Shown one piece after another: positions 8,191 through 16,448 of a stretch of 64,000 nt of DNA; position 1 is the first letter of the stretch; every line of letters begins with the position of its first letter. The stretch lies in contig NZ_BRCF01000007.1 of the NCBI RefSeq assembly GCF_023707985.1, forward strand, positions 124,001 through 188,000, read 5' to 3'. The position numbers and the translations under genes are program-made. The stretch is from Sporosarcina sp. NCCP-2716. GTDB taxonomy: Bacteria; Bacillota; Bacilli; Bacillales_A; Planococcaceae. The notes under the pieces are model-generated. The model saw only the letters and a program-made list of their open reading frames with translations, did not search any database and was not told the origin of the DNA.

Positions 8191-9384
8191 ATGAACCCTG
8201 CTAACCCTGCAAGGGGACTTAAATCACTTTTGGAAATACTCATAGTTTCGACGCGACTCGGATTCACTTCCTTCGGCGGACCGACAGCTCATTTAGGGTA
8301 TTTCCATGAAGAATATGTACGAAGAAGAAAATGGATGGATGAAAAGACATATGCGGACTTAGTCGCTCTGTCGCAATTTTTGCCGGGCCCTGCCAGCAGC
8401 CAAGTGGGAATCGGTATTGGCGTTATGCGGGCGGGCGTAGCAGGAGGGATAATCTCTTTCATCGGATTCACGCTCCCCTCCGTGATTGCGCTCATCCTCT
8501 TTGCTCTACTGCTCACTGATTTCGACGTTGGAAATGCAGGTTGGCTGCACGGATTGAAAATAGTGGCAGTCGCCATCGTGGCACAAGCCATTGTCGGAAT
8601 GGCCAAAAACTTGACGCCTGATTTAAAAAGAAAGGCCATCGCGCTGTTCGCTTTGCTCGCCACACTTCTTTGGCAATCCGCGTTCACTCAAGTGAGCGTC
8701 ATTTTAGCAGCAGCGATTTTAGGGCTCTTTTTATTCAATAAAAACAATGAAGTGAAAGAGACTCGCACACACTTCCCGGTCACTAAAAGGATCTCGGTGA
8801 TTTGCCTGTCGCTGTTCGTCGGTCTGTTATTTCTGTTGCCGGTGATCCGGGAAGTGACCGGTTCCAGCTGGGTGGCGATGTTTGACAGCTTTTACCGTTC
8901 AGGCTCATTAGTTTTCGGCGGAGGGCATGTCGTTTTGCCTCTATTGGAACAGGAACTTGTGCCGACTGGATGGATAAGCGAAGAGGCGTTCCTCGCAGGA
9001 TACGGCGCGACACAAGCAGTGCCTGGTCCTCTGTTTACGTTTGCAGCCTATTTAGGAACTGTGATGAAAGGCTGGCAGGGAGGAATGGTCGCAACGCTCG
9101 CAGTTTTCTTGCCTGCCTTCCTTCTGATTGTCGGGGCATTGCCATTTTGGGATCGCTTACGTAATAACCCGAAGATCAGCGGCGCAATATTGGGCGTCAA
9201 CGCAGCCGTTATCGGTATCCTGATATCTGCCTTTTACTTTCCGATCTGGACAAGTTCCATCTTGGCACCTGCTGACTTTGCGCTCGCTGCCGTTCTATTC
9301 AGCATGCTTGCCTATTGGAAACTGCCGCCTTGGATCGTTGTCGTTGCCGGAGCGGCAGGGGGATCCCTTCTGACAATCATGTAA
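8191..9384 (+). CDS. chrA: Chromate efflux transporter ChrA (CHR family, long form)
   Basis: A 397-residue two-domain CHR transporter. The first half carries FGGPTAHLGYF and FLPGPASSQ; the second half carries the related FGGGHVVLPLL and AVPGPLFTFAAYLG, the internal repeat typical of long CHR proteins. About ten to twelve membrane helices. It exports chromate from the cytoplasm, driven by ion gradient, in family members that have been tested. The ribosome site AAAGGAGG is 5 nt upstream. It lies in opposite orientation between a response regulator and its presumed ABC/kinase partners, which suggests insertion into an older operon. No chrB-like regulator is seen nearby. Confidence 0.92.
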   Translation: MNPANPARGLKSLLEILIVSTRLGFTSFGGPTAHLGYFHEEYVRRRKWMDEKTYADLVALSQFLPGPASSQVGIGIGVMRAGVAGGIISFIGFTLPSVIALILFALLLTDFDVGNAGWLHGLKIVAVAIVAQAIVGMAKNLTPDLKRKAIALFALLATLLWQSAFTQVSVILAAAILGLFLFNKNNEVKETRTHFPVTKRISVICLSLFVGLLFLLPVIREVTGSSWVAMFDSFYRSGSLVFGGGHVVLPLLEQELVPTGWISEEAFLAGYGATQAVPGPLFTFAAYLGTVMKGWQGGMVATLAVFLPAFLLIVGALPFWDRLRNNPKISGAILGVNAAVIGILISAFYFPIWTSSILAPADFALAAVLFSMLAYWKLPPWIVVVAGAAGGSLLTIM

Positions 9385-9464
9385 ATGACTCAGGAAGAGC
9401 GGATAGGGGATCCCTTCGCCATTAAGACAAGGGGACGGTAAACAGGATTTCTTTCCGATTCAGC

Positions 9465-10151
9465 TCACACGAGCATGAACCCGATCCCCCAAATCGTCTT
9501 GATATACTCCTCGGCCGTCACAGCGGCGATCTTCTTTCGGATGTTCGACATGTGGACGCTGATCGTATTATCATCGCCATAATACGGACCGGTCCAGAGG
9601 CTTTCGTAGATCTCCTTCTTCGAAAACGCGCGCTCCGGATGGCGCAGCAGCAATGTCAGTATATCGAGTTCCGCTTTCGTCAGCGACAGCGCCTGTCCGT
9701 GTAACGTCACCGCCAGCTTGTCCAAATGCAGCGCAAGATCCCGCCATTCAAGCTGCACGGACGGCGCCTGTGCCACAGCACTTTTGCGCAGCTGCACTTC
9801 GACGCGCGCCGCCACCTCCTCTTGATGGAACGGCTTTGTCATGTAGTCATCCGCCCCCATCTGCAGCACTGCCACCTTATCCGCGACACCCGCCTTCGCG
9901 GATATCACCAGGATCGGCACAGTACTGTCCCGCCGGATTTCGCGGATCAGCTCCTCCCCGCTCATTCCCGGCAGCATGAGATCGAGCAGCACCAGATCGA
10001 ATGACGCGCCCTGTCCCTGCAGCCGCAGCAGCCCTTCCGTCCCCGAATACGCCGCCACAATCTCCCGGTCATCCGCCGCCAGCATAACCTGCAGCAGCCG
10101 GCTGATATCCGGATCGTCTTCGATGATCAGTATCCGTTTCTTCTTGTCCAT
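9465..10151 (-). CDS. OmpR-family response regulator
   Basis: A 228-residue regulator. Receiver domain: acidic pair EDD (residues 11-13), phospho-acceptor Asp57 in LVLLDLMLPGMSG, Ser in LVISA, and Lys in MTKPF. C-terminal winged helix with LSLTKAELDILTLLLRHPERAFSKKEIYESLW and VHMSNIRKKI...IKTIWGIGFML. It is most likely the partner of the kinase at 5191-6099. It lies alone, with chrA convergent downstream. The ABC operon promoter is a likely target. Confidence 0.93.
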   Translation of the reverse strand: MDKKKRILIIEDDPDISRLLQVMLAADDREIVAAYSGTEGLLRLQGQGASFDLVLLDLMLPGMSGEELIREIRRDSTVPILVISAKAGVADKVAVLQMGADDYMTKPFHQEEVAARVEVQLRKSAVAQAPSVQLEWRDLALHLDKLAVTLHGQALSLTKAELDILTLLLRHPERAFSKKEIYESLWTGPYYGDDNTISVHMSNIRKKIAAVTAEEYIKTIWGIGFMLV

Positions 10152-10228
10152 GTTGGGTCACCTGTCTTTTGGGTTGTGTTGGTTTGAGTATACAGTAACG
10201 AGCGGGAAGAGTGGGAGGACTTGGGGAA

Positions 10229-10273
10229 TAAAAAAACCACCCTCATCTGCTCTAATAAGCAGGCGGGATGGTT
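10229..10273 (-). terminator. Probable terminator after the Doc toxin gene
   Basis: Imperfect hairpin with arms AACCACCC and GGGATGGTT and an inner TCTGC/GCAGG pairing, followed on the minus strand by a seven-T run. Confidence 0.6.
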
Positions 10274-10287
10274 GACTCTTCTATCTT

Positions 10288-10689
10288 CTATATTGACACT
10301 TTCTTATGGGAATGAATCGTTATCCAATTAACAACTTCCTGAAATTCCGGACGGGTTGCACTGTCGGCCACCAGAATTACAAACCGATAGACCTCCTCGT
10401 CCTCAACGCTCAATTGGTAGCCATTAATGTCCAAGAAGGTAAAGGCCGCCAAGAAGGAGGTTCGCTTATTTCCATCTTTGAAACAATGACCACTGGCTAG
10501 TTCATACAAATAACAGGCAGCTTTCTCTTCAACGGAAGGGTACCTTTCGTGACCAAAGACGTTTGTTTTAGGCAAAGCTAATTTTGCATCCAGTTTATTC
10601 AAGTCCACACCTGGCAAACCCTCATAATCCTGCAGCGCCAGATCATGGAGCATGATGACATCCTCGACATCGAGATAATCCGGCGTCAT
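10288..10689 (-). CDS. doc: Doc/Fic-family toxin of a type II toxin-antitoxin pair
   Basis: A 133-residue Doc-type protein, the usual length. The Fic core motif reads HCFKDGNKRTS (HxFxDGNKR), with catalytic His at about residue 68. Doc proteins phosphorylate elongation factor Tu and stop translation; others in the fold AMPylate targets. The start ATG shares one base with the stop of the upstream small ORF (TGATG), the classical antitoxin-toxin arrangement. The first residues (MTPDYLDVEDVIMLHDLAL) match the N-terminal helix of chromosomal Doc proteins in Gram-positives. Confidence 0.9.
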   Translation of the reverse strand: MTPDYLDVEDVIMLHDLALQDYEGLPGVDLNKLDAKLALPKTNVFGHERYPSVEEKAACYLYELASGHCFKDGNKRTSFLAAFTFLDINGYQLSVEDEEVYRFVILVADSATRPEFQEVVNWITIHSHKKVSI

Positions 10690-10808
10690 CAGTTCTTACT
10701 AAGCTTTTCCAAAGCTTTCCCGTTTTCTTTCACTGCTTTTTCGTAGCTTGCCTTAATCATTTCTTTTCGCTTTGTGGATTCAGTTTGTTTTTTGTCTGTA
10801 GCTTGCAT
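10689..10808 (-). CDS. Small antitoxin for the Doc toxin
   Basis: A 39-residue, highly charged helical protein (MQATDKKQTESTKRKEMIKA...NGKALEKLSKN). A strong AAGGAGG ribosome site lies 8 nt before ATG 10808; a second in-frame ATG at 10835 also has GGAGG upstream and would give 48 residues, so the start is not settled. It overlaps the toxin start by one base. Function as the antitoxin is inferred from position, small size and charge; it lacks a visible DNA-binding domain, unlike Phd. Confidence 0.65.
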   Translation of the reverse strand: MQATDKKQTESTKRKEMIKASYEKAVKENGKALEKLSKN

Positions 10809-11004
10809 ATTTGAATCCTCCTTTTTATTCTGCATTTGATCGACCTCCATATATGCGTTCGGTAGTATATATGGTAATCTGGTCAAAAATAGAAGAGGTT
10901 AATCAACTATACCCTATACTATCATAGTTCAATCAAACCTTCGATCTCATTTATCCTTCATTTCCAATAAATAAAGGGGGCTGCAGACTGTATTTAACAG
11001 CAGT

Positions 11005-11205
11005 TCACTCCTCCACATCCGTCAACTCCGCCTTCACCATCTGATATTTATTCAACTCGACCGTCTGCCCCGTCTCTGTCTCAATCTGCAGGAACACTTG
11101 CGCGACCCCACTCAGCCAGTGACTGATCGGTCCGTCGAGCCGGACACCCGGAAACTGCTCCCCATTCGCCATCGTGATCGTGTACGTATGTACTTTCTTT
11201 TTCAT
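11005..11205 (-). CDS. Hypothetical 66-residue protein
   Basis: Starts MKKKVHTYTITMANGEQFPGV with AGGAGG 7 nt before the ATG at 11205. It looks like a small beta-rich fold (alternating hydrophobic residues, then VFLQIETETGQTVELNKYQMVKAELTDVEE). It lies 48 nt after the DUF4236 gene on the same strand and is probably co-transcribed with it. Not assigned to a family. Confidence 0.6.
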   Translation of the reverse strand: MKKKVHTYTITMANGEQFPGVRLDGPISHWLSGVAQVFLQIETETGQTVELNKYQMVKAELTDVEE

Positions 11206-11253
11206 GTCACACACCTCCTATGCAATTAAAGATAAAAGCAGGACTGCCTGTCA

Positions 11254-12324
11254 TCACGCCAGCTCCTCCACCAGCCGGAATCCCTTCGTCTTCAAATGGT
11301 TCATGTGGTGCTCCGCCGCGTTCACGAACTCCGAACTGTCGGCCAGGTCGAGGAACACGTCATCGAGCGCCGCCCGTTCGATGCGCGCCGACACGAGACA
11401 ACCTTTCACCGGTGGCTCATCCGCCTGTCCCATGCCATACACATGGACGAGGACCTCGTCAGACGGCACGACTGCGAACAGATCACGCACCGCACTGATC
11501 AGACAGCTGCACACATAGTCCTGATACAGCGCGTGATAATTCGTTTTGCCCATCACCTTGCGCGACAGAGTCCCTTTCGCCGTGAGCGACAGCACCTCCG
11601 CAGGCACCGTGTCCTCCCCGATTATCTCGACGTACAGAACCGGACTGGCGCCGGTCAGCTGCACCCGCACCGTATTTCCGAAGGATCGGACCTCTCCAAA
11701 AGCACCAAACCGTCCGAGCGCTTCTTCCTGAGCATCCCGGTCACCCGCCAGCACACGCTCCGCAAGCCGCTGCAGCTTTTCTCGCTCTTTCACCTGCGCA
11801 GCATCCGCCGCTTCCGCATCCGTCAGCGCCTGCTCGAGCACCTGCCGTTCCGCAGCTTCCCGCCGGAACAGCCGGGACACCCATGACGGCTTGTACGCCT
11901 CAAGCGTTCGCCGTGCGATTTCCGCCTTAGGTCCATCTCCAGAAATCGCCGGGGAGTCCGCCGCGAGCGCCGCCCAATCGACAGGGGGCACCGTCTCCAG
12001 ATGGACCGTCCGCAGCAGATTGACATACGCCGTATACGCCGCCACTTCTTTCAGCGCAGCCGGATCTCCCGCAGCTGTCCGGCTCGCTGCAGGACGGCTC
12101 GCACCTGTGCCGGCGGACTTCCCCGCCGGCCGCCGCTTCTTCGTCAGCTGCTCCGAATACGACAGCCCCGTCCCCGGGATGCCCACATGCGCCCGCACGC
12201 CCCGCTTGCCCACCGTCACCGAAGCGCCCCGCGGCCCGATCGACGTACTCACCCCGCTCTTGCTGATATTGACCCGCACACCCGGCGCAATCTTAATGCG
12301 CCGCTGGAACCTGAAGCCCATCAT
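11254..12324 (-). CDS. DUF4236 domain protein
   Basis: A 356-residue protein. The first 60 residues (FRFQRRIKIAPGVRVNISKSG, then IGPRGASVTVGKRG and GIPGTGLSYS) are the DUF4236 signature, a short glycine-rich beta domain of unknown function found at the N-terminus of many bacterial proteins. The rest is an alanine- and charge-rich helical region (about 60-220) followed by a domain that I do not recognise (VQLTGASPVLYVEIIGEDTVPAEVL). No signal peptide or membrane segment. ATG 12324 has AAAGGGG 6 nt upstream; ATG 12321 is an alternative. Confidence 0.8.
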   Translation of the reverse strand: MMGFRFQRRIKIAPGVRVNISKSGVSTSIGPRGASVTVGKRGVRAHVGIPGTGLSYSEQLTKKRRPAGKSAGTGASRPAASRTAAGDPAALKEVAAYTAYVNLLRTVHLETVPPVDWAALAADSPAISGDGPKAEIARRTLEAYKPSWVSRLFRREAAERQVLEQALTDAEAADAAQVKEREKLQRLAERVLAGDRDAQEEALGRFGAFGEVRSFGNTVRVQLTGASPVLYVEIIGEDTVPAEVLSLTAKGTLSRKVMGKTNYHALYQDYVCSCLISAVRDLFAVVPSDEVLVHVYGMGQADEPPVKGCLVSARIERAALDDVFLDLADSSEFVNAAEHHMNHLKTKGFRLVEELA

Positions 12325-12420
12325 CCATGTCCCCTTTCATTGTGTTTTACAGAATTATAGCATATCGGCTAACTGGATTTGGGCGGCTGTCTTATTACGT
12401 AAATACAAACATAAAAAAAG

Positions 12421-12470
12421 CGTATCTGTGTACGAAACAATCGAATTCGTGGAAAAATTCATGTTAGATG
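12421..12470. repeat. Degraded copy of the dispersed palindrome (R5)
   Basis: The left arm CGTATCTGTGTACGAAACAATCG and the central ATTCATGTT match copies R1 and R3, preceded by the same A-run as R3, but the right arm has decayed. Confidence 0.55.
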
Positions 12471-12630
12471 GACAGAATCACGATTTTTCATATAAACAGG
12501 ATTCACCACATACGTCGGCTCCGTTGAACAGAACTCGTGCCCTTGAATCACGTATAATTTCCTCGTAGAATGGGGATAGGTAGTAAAGGAAAGAAGAGCT
12601 TGAACTCCTCTCCCGTCAAGGGTATGGTTG

Positions 12631-12786
12631 TCAAAACTTATAGTTTGTTTTGGAAACCACTCTTATGCGTGCGACGGCGCGGGTGTCTTTCTTCTTGTTT
12701 AATAAGGTTTTCTGAAAGAGACGTGCACTGACTACGCGCGCAATCCCTGTCAGCACTTCTTTTGCAAGCTCAAGAAACAGCTCCAT
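12631..12786 (-). CDS. Small 51-residue amphipathic/basic protein
   Basis: Starts MELFLELAKEVLTGIARVVSARLF with GGGAGG about 8 nt before ATG 12786. The first 24 residues could form an amphipathic helix; the rest is basic (LLNKKKDTRAVARIRVVSKTN). It stands alone beside the AT-rich island. It could be a small membrane-active peptide or a toxin of a type I pair, but no antisense RNA was identified, and no family was recognised. Evidence is limited to the start context and the composition. Confidence 0.4.
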   Translation of the reverse strand: MELFLELAKEVLTGIARVVSARLFQKTLLNKKKDTRAVARIRVVSKTNYKF

Positions 12787-13251
12787 GTTGAACACCTCCC
12801 TTTCCACTAAGGAAGGGGAAAAGCACCAACCATGCACCCCAACTATTTCGGGCACCCTACAATTCTATCAGCCTTAACATCAAACCATACGACCAATCAC
12901 AAACCTATTATTATAAAAAACCAGGGATGTCCTCCAATTATATCTGAACTTTACACCTCCCCCAAACTCCTGCCAATCATCCCCGCCTGCCCCGCTCCAA
13001 TGGAACAGGTGCTAGTTGATTACATAGTTTTTATATTTTATGTAGACAAAAAAATCCTTTTCATTTTTATTCAGTGTAATGAAGAAAATATCCTCCAAGT
13101 AATTGATTCCTTTTCGAAATGCCGGCTATGCTGATTCATTGAAGTAGCCAAATGCCGATAATACCTGATTAGATGAATACTGGGCATGCACACGCAAAGG
13201 GGATACATATGAGAATGGCGATTGTTTCTCTACCGTTTTGATACGTCTCTG

Positions 13252-13664
13252 TCAAATCGTGAGTACCTCAGTCACTTCCTTTTTCAATTCCTCGCCTGAC
13301 AGCATTTGCTGCAATCCATCTTCCATACTGGAAAATCCCAATTTTTCAGGTGGCTTGGTAAAGGAGGAGTAATACAGCATTCCAATCATCAGCTGCTGCT
13401 CTACCGCATCCATTCTTCCTCTAGATAAATACGCTAAATAGTAACGAATCAGGTCAACTGAGCCTAAATAGCAGAGAGAATGAATTCGCTTTGCAATGAT
13501 ATATTCATAGTCACTTTGAATTCTTCGGACACCTCTGTTTCATTTCTAAAGCAAGCATATGTCCGACCGTAATCTTTCACATAGAAATCCGAAAATGATA
13601 ATTCACAGAAATGGAAAATATCTACTTTTAACGATTTCCTATTTTCTGTATAATAACAAATAGC
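13252..13664 (-). pseudogene. Frameshifted C-terminal fragment of an unidentified protein
   Basis: Two overlapping frames read as one continuous protein tail: CYYTENRKSLKVDIFHFC...DFYVKDYGRTYACFRNETEVSEEF in one frame, then, after a shift near 13525, DYEYIIAKRIHSLCYLGSVD and LGFSSMEDGLQQMLSGEELKKEV to a stop at 13252-13254. Composition and codon pattern are protein-like in both parts and break at one point, so a single-base indel is likely. There is no start; the upstream side is closed by a stop at about 13665. I cannot name the family. Confidence 0.55.
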
Positions 13665-13691
13665 CTAAAGTATCTTATAGAACTGCCTCCT

Positions 13692-13716
13692 TAGCTGTGG
13701 TTCGCAGGTTCGACTC
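13692..13716 (+). other. tRNA/tmRNA 3'-end-like core, possible attachment-site remnant
   Basis: The sequence GGTTCGACTCCCACC matches the T-arm and start of the 3' acceptor strand of tmRNA or tRNA genes of Firmicutes, but there is no matching 5' half or full T stem. Islands and phages that use tRNA or ssrA genes leave such cores. Seen directly: the 15-nt core. Inferred: its origin as an att site. Confidence 0.35.
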
Positions 13717-14182
13717 CCACCTAGGATTTATGTAAGCCTTTTTGCAGTGTAATTTATTGCAAGTAGGGGTGGTTTCCAGGAAGATAATGTACTAGTAACT
13801 CGAATTCCAGCTAGATTTACTAGTTATAAGATGGTAATATAATACCAAGATATCTTATTATGCTATGTATTAGGAGTTTTTTAAGAACCCCTCACTTTAC
13901 TGATTTCTATGTATTCGTATAAAAGAGCAATTTAAGAAACAACGTGGTATTAAATTATTGTCTAGTTTTCTGTATAACAGCAGTTGCCTATCAATTCACG
14001 TAGCCTTTATACTCGACGCCTATTCCATTTCCTGTGATTATGACCACTTGGAAACGATTTTAGGGAGGGATTCGTTTCGATTAAGAGGAAAATTTTACCA
14101 GACTGGGAGTCCTGCTATATTTATGATCACTAGGTCATGTAGCTTACCAGCAGCACGGCAACCGTACATTTTTAAGTGACAC

Positions 14183-14389
14183 ATGGCCGCCTACCTGTTC
14201 ATGCAAAATCCCTAACCGGAAATATACGAAGCAGCGCTGGACAAGGTGATGCCGATTTTCCACATCTCCGATTTCTCTTTATTACCGGGCGATTTAGTTC
14301 GTAACAGTATTCAATTAAGCTTTAATCATAAGTTGGATGCGGATACAGCATTACGTGATAATCCGGAAAAGATAAAGCGTTTTAAGTGA
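14183..14389 (+). pseudogene. C-terminal gene remnant with an in-frame stop
   Basis: One frame reads MAAYLFMQNP, a TAA, then PEIYEAALDKVMPIF and SLLPGDLVRNSIQLSFNHKL to a TGA at 14387-14389. The frame continues across the internal stop, so it looks like a real coding tail broken by a nonsense change. Family not recognised. Confidence 0.45.
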
Positions 14390-14483
14390 GATTATTAAAA
14401 ACTCATCCATCTATTCGTTAAAAAATCGCTTAAAGTATACAATATTAAATTAATGTCACACACATTTGCGAGGAGGAATTTTA

Positions 14484-16406
14484 ATGTCAATGAATCGTTC
14501 ATTAGAAGAAGCCGAAGTTGCTATTAATAACCCCCTAGAGATGACATTCGATTTGAATACCATTGATCATTTAGGGGTTAAACTATACAATACTTTCCCT
14601 CCAGTCATTGCAGAACTAGTATCCAATTCCTATGACGCCGAAGCTAAGAATGTAACAATTCTTATTGATTATGAAGCTAAGAAAGCAATGATACAAGACG
14701 ACGGCCACGGAATGACATTAGATGAAATAAATAATGAGTTCTTAGTGATTGGAAGAAACAGAAGAACTCATAAAGAATCAGGGTGGTCAAGAAATAAGAA
14801 GAGAAAAGTTACAGGAAAAAAAGGCTTGGGCAAATTAGCAGTTTTCGGCATAACAGAGGAAATCATTATTACTTCTACAGTAGAAAATGTTAAAAATAGC
14901 TTTTTAATGAATTACGGTGTTATTAAAGAATCATCTAGTATCTATAAACCTAAACTTTTAAGCCATGAAGAAAAAGCACCCGATGAAACAAACGGAACCT
15001 TAATTGAATTAATTAATATTCACCAACAAAAAATTACACCAATCGAAAAATTAGCAGAGGGTTTGTCTTCGAGATTCCAAATTTTCGACGAAGATTTTGT
15101 AGTGAAAATTGTTGATCTCACAGAGGATAAGGAAGTCGTAGTAACCAATGAAGAATTTTTCAATAACCTCCGGACTGAGTTCATTTGGAACTTCCCCCAT
15201 GATTTCAAAGAACCTATTAAGACAAACTCGGATTTGCAATGGTTAGAAGAAGAGAATGTAACTGGACAGATTATCACTGCAGAAACACCCCTTCCACAAA
15301 AACATAGCGGTATCATCATTTATGCTCGAAAAAAATTGGTTCAAGAGCGTGGATTCTTTAACGATCGTTCTAATGATTTGTTCAATACTTATGTGACTGG
15401 CTACTTTCACACCGACTTTATTGACGAATCAGACAAAGATGACATCGTAGCCACGGATAGAAAATCTATCCTTTGGGATTCTAATGACGATTTAATCAGA
15501 TTAGAAAGATCATTAGATTTTATTTTGAAATACATATCCCATGAGTGGAGACAAGAACGAGCTAAAAAAAGAAGAGGCGAAATAGAAAGCTTCTTACCAC
15601 CAAATTTTTATAATGACTTGTCAGGTCCAGACAGGAAAATAGTTCAAAATATTGAAAACCAATTGATTAAGAACCTTCCTACTGAGAATGATGCTAAAAA
15701 AATGGTGGCTTTGCTGAAGTCGCTCAAGAATCAATTTAAATTTGATACTTTTAAAGACTATGTTAGTGAATTGAACGATAAAGATATAACTGTAGAGAAT
15801 ATGCAAAAGTTAAGCCAAGACTGGGAAACTATTGAAGTGAATGAAATGGCTAAATTGGCGGTCGGTCGAATTGAAACTATTAGAAAATTCGAAAATTTTA
15901 TAAAAAGCAACGCTTCGGAAACAAAATTCATACAACCATTTTTAGAAAAATTTCCGTGGATTCTAGAACCAAGGATGACAACATTCGACAGAGAGGTTAC
16001 CTACAGCAAATTATTAAAAGAAAGGTTTCCTGATGCAGATTTAGAAGAACCTAATAGAAGGATAGACTTCATTTGTTCTAATACAAATGGGCATGTGATT
16101 ATTATCGAATTAAAACGTCCGAATACCAAAATTACAACGAAGGAAATAAACCAAGCAGTTGATTATTCAAGCTTTTTACGTGAAAAGCGTGGGGAAGATT
16201 TAAAATCACTTAAAACATTTCTCATTAGCAATAGAGATGATTTAAATAGAACTGAGCAAACATTATATAATGCACTCTCAAAAAACGGTGACTTAGTCAT
16301 AAAAACATATACAGAGTTGCTTGATCAAGCAAAAGAATATCACAAGCATTTTATTCAGTTGCAAGAAGATATTGAAAAAACAAAAGACGAATCGTTCCAA
16401 TCATAA
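14484..16406 (+). CDS. GHKL (MutL/MORC-like) ATPase fused to a PD-(D/E)XK nuclease, restriction-type
   Basis: A 640-residue protein. The N-terminal GHKL ATPase domain shows ELVSNSYDAEA (Glu44, Asn48, Asp51), DDGHGM (72-77) and GKKGLGKLA (111-119). The C-terminal domain shows RRIDFICSNTNGHVIIIELKRP-type spacing, with Asp528 and Glu542-x-Lys544, the PD-(D/E)XK nuclease core, resembling Shedu/DUF4263-type or RE nucleases; a helical linker lies between. GAGGAGG is 7 nt before ATG 14484. It is convergent with a C5 methyltransferase, an arrangement known for MORC-like ATPases in restriction-modification loci. The likely role is ATP-dependent cleavage of unmethylated DNA. Composition is AT-rich, indicating transfer. 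The recognition site is unknown. Confidence 0.8.
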   Translation: MSMNRSLEEAEVAINNPLEMTFDLNTIDHLGVKLYNTFPPVIAELVSNSYDAEAKNVTILIDYEAKKAMIQDDGHGMTLDEINNEFLVIGRNRRTHKESGWSRNKKRKVTGKKGLGKLAVFGITEEIIITSTVENVKNSFLMNYGVIKESSSIYKPKLLSHEEKAPDETNGTLIELINIHQQKITPIEKLAEGLSSRFQIFDEDFVVKIVDLTEDKEVVVTNEEFFNNLRTEFIWNFPHDFKEPIKTNSDLQWLEEENVTGQIITAETPLPQKHSGIIIYARKKLVQERGFFNDRSNDLFNTYVTGYFHTDFIDESDKDDIVATDRKSILWDSNDDLIRLERSLDFILKYISHEWRQERAKKRRGEIESFLPPNFYNDLSGPDRKIVQNIENQLIKNLPTENDAKKMVALLKSLKNQFKFDTFKDYVSELNDKDITVENMQKLSQDWETIEVNEMAKLAVGRIETIRKFENFIKSNASETKFIQPFLEKFPWILEPRMTTFDREVTYSKLLKERFPDADLEEPNRRIDFICSNTNGHVIIIELKRPNTKITTKEINQAVDYSSFLREKRGEDLKSLKTFLISNRDDLNRTEQTLYNALSKNGDLVIKTYTELLDQAKEYHKHFIQLQEDIEKTKDESFQS

Positions 16407-16448
16407 AAGATAGAATCCGAAGACTAATTTTCGGATTCTATCTTTTTT
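16405..16448. terminator. Shared bidirectional terminator
   Basis: A perfect 17-bp stem (AAAAGATAGAATCCGAA and complement) with a short loop. It starts in the nuclease stop codon and overlaps the last codons of the convergent methyltransferase, with T-runs in both directions. Confidence 0.95.

Larger units (their letters stand above)
12860..14480. other. AT-rich decayed region (about 1.6 kb) with gene remnants
   Basis: No intact gene is visible. It holds a frameshifted coding fragment on the minus strand (13252-13664), a tRNA/tmRNA 3'-end-like sequence (13692-13716), and a plus-strand fragment with an in-frame stop (14183-14389). The composition is much richer in A+T than the flanking core genes. 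This looks like the eroded left edge of an acquired island that continues with the restriction locus. Confidence 0.6.

Noticed and set aside
13680..13730. Intact tRNA gene
   Set aside because: Only the 3' core is present; the T stem does not pair fully and no anticodon arm exists.
13958..14179. 73-codon plus-strand frame
   Set aside because: No ribosome site and low-complexity composition in a decayed region.
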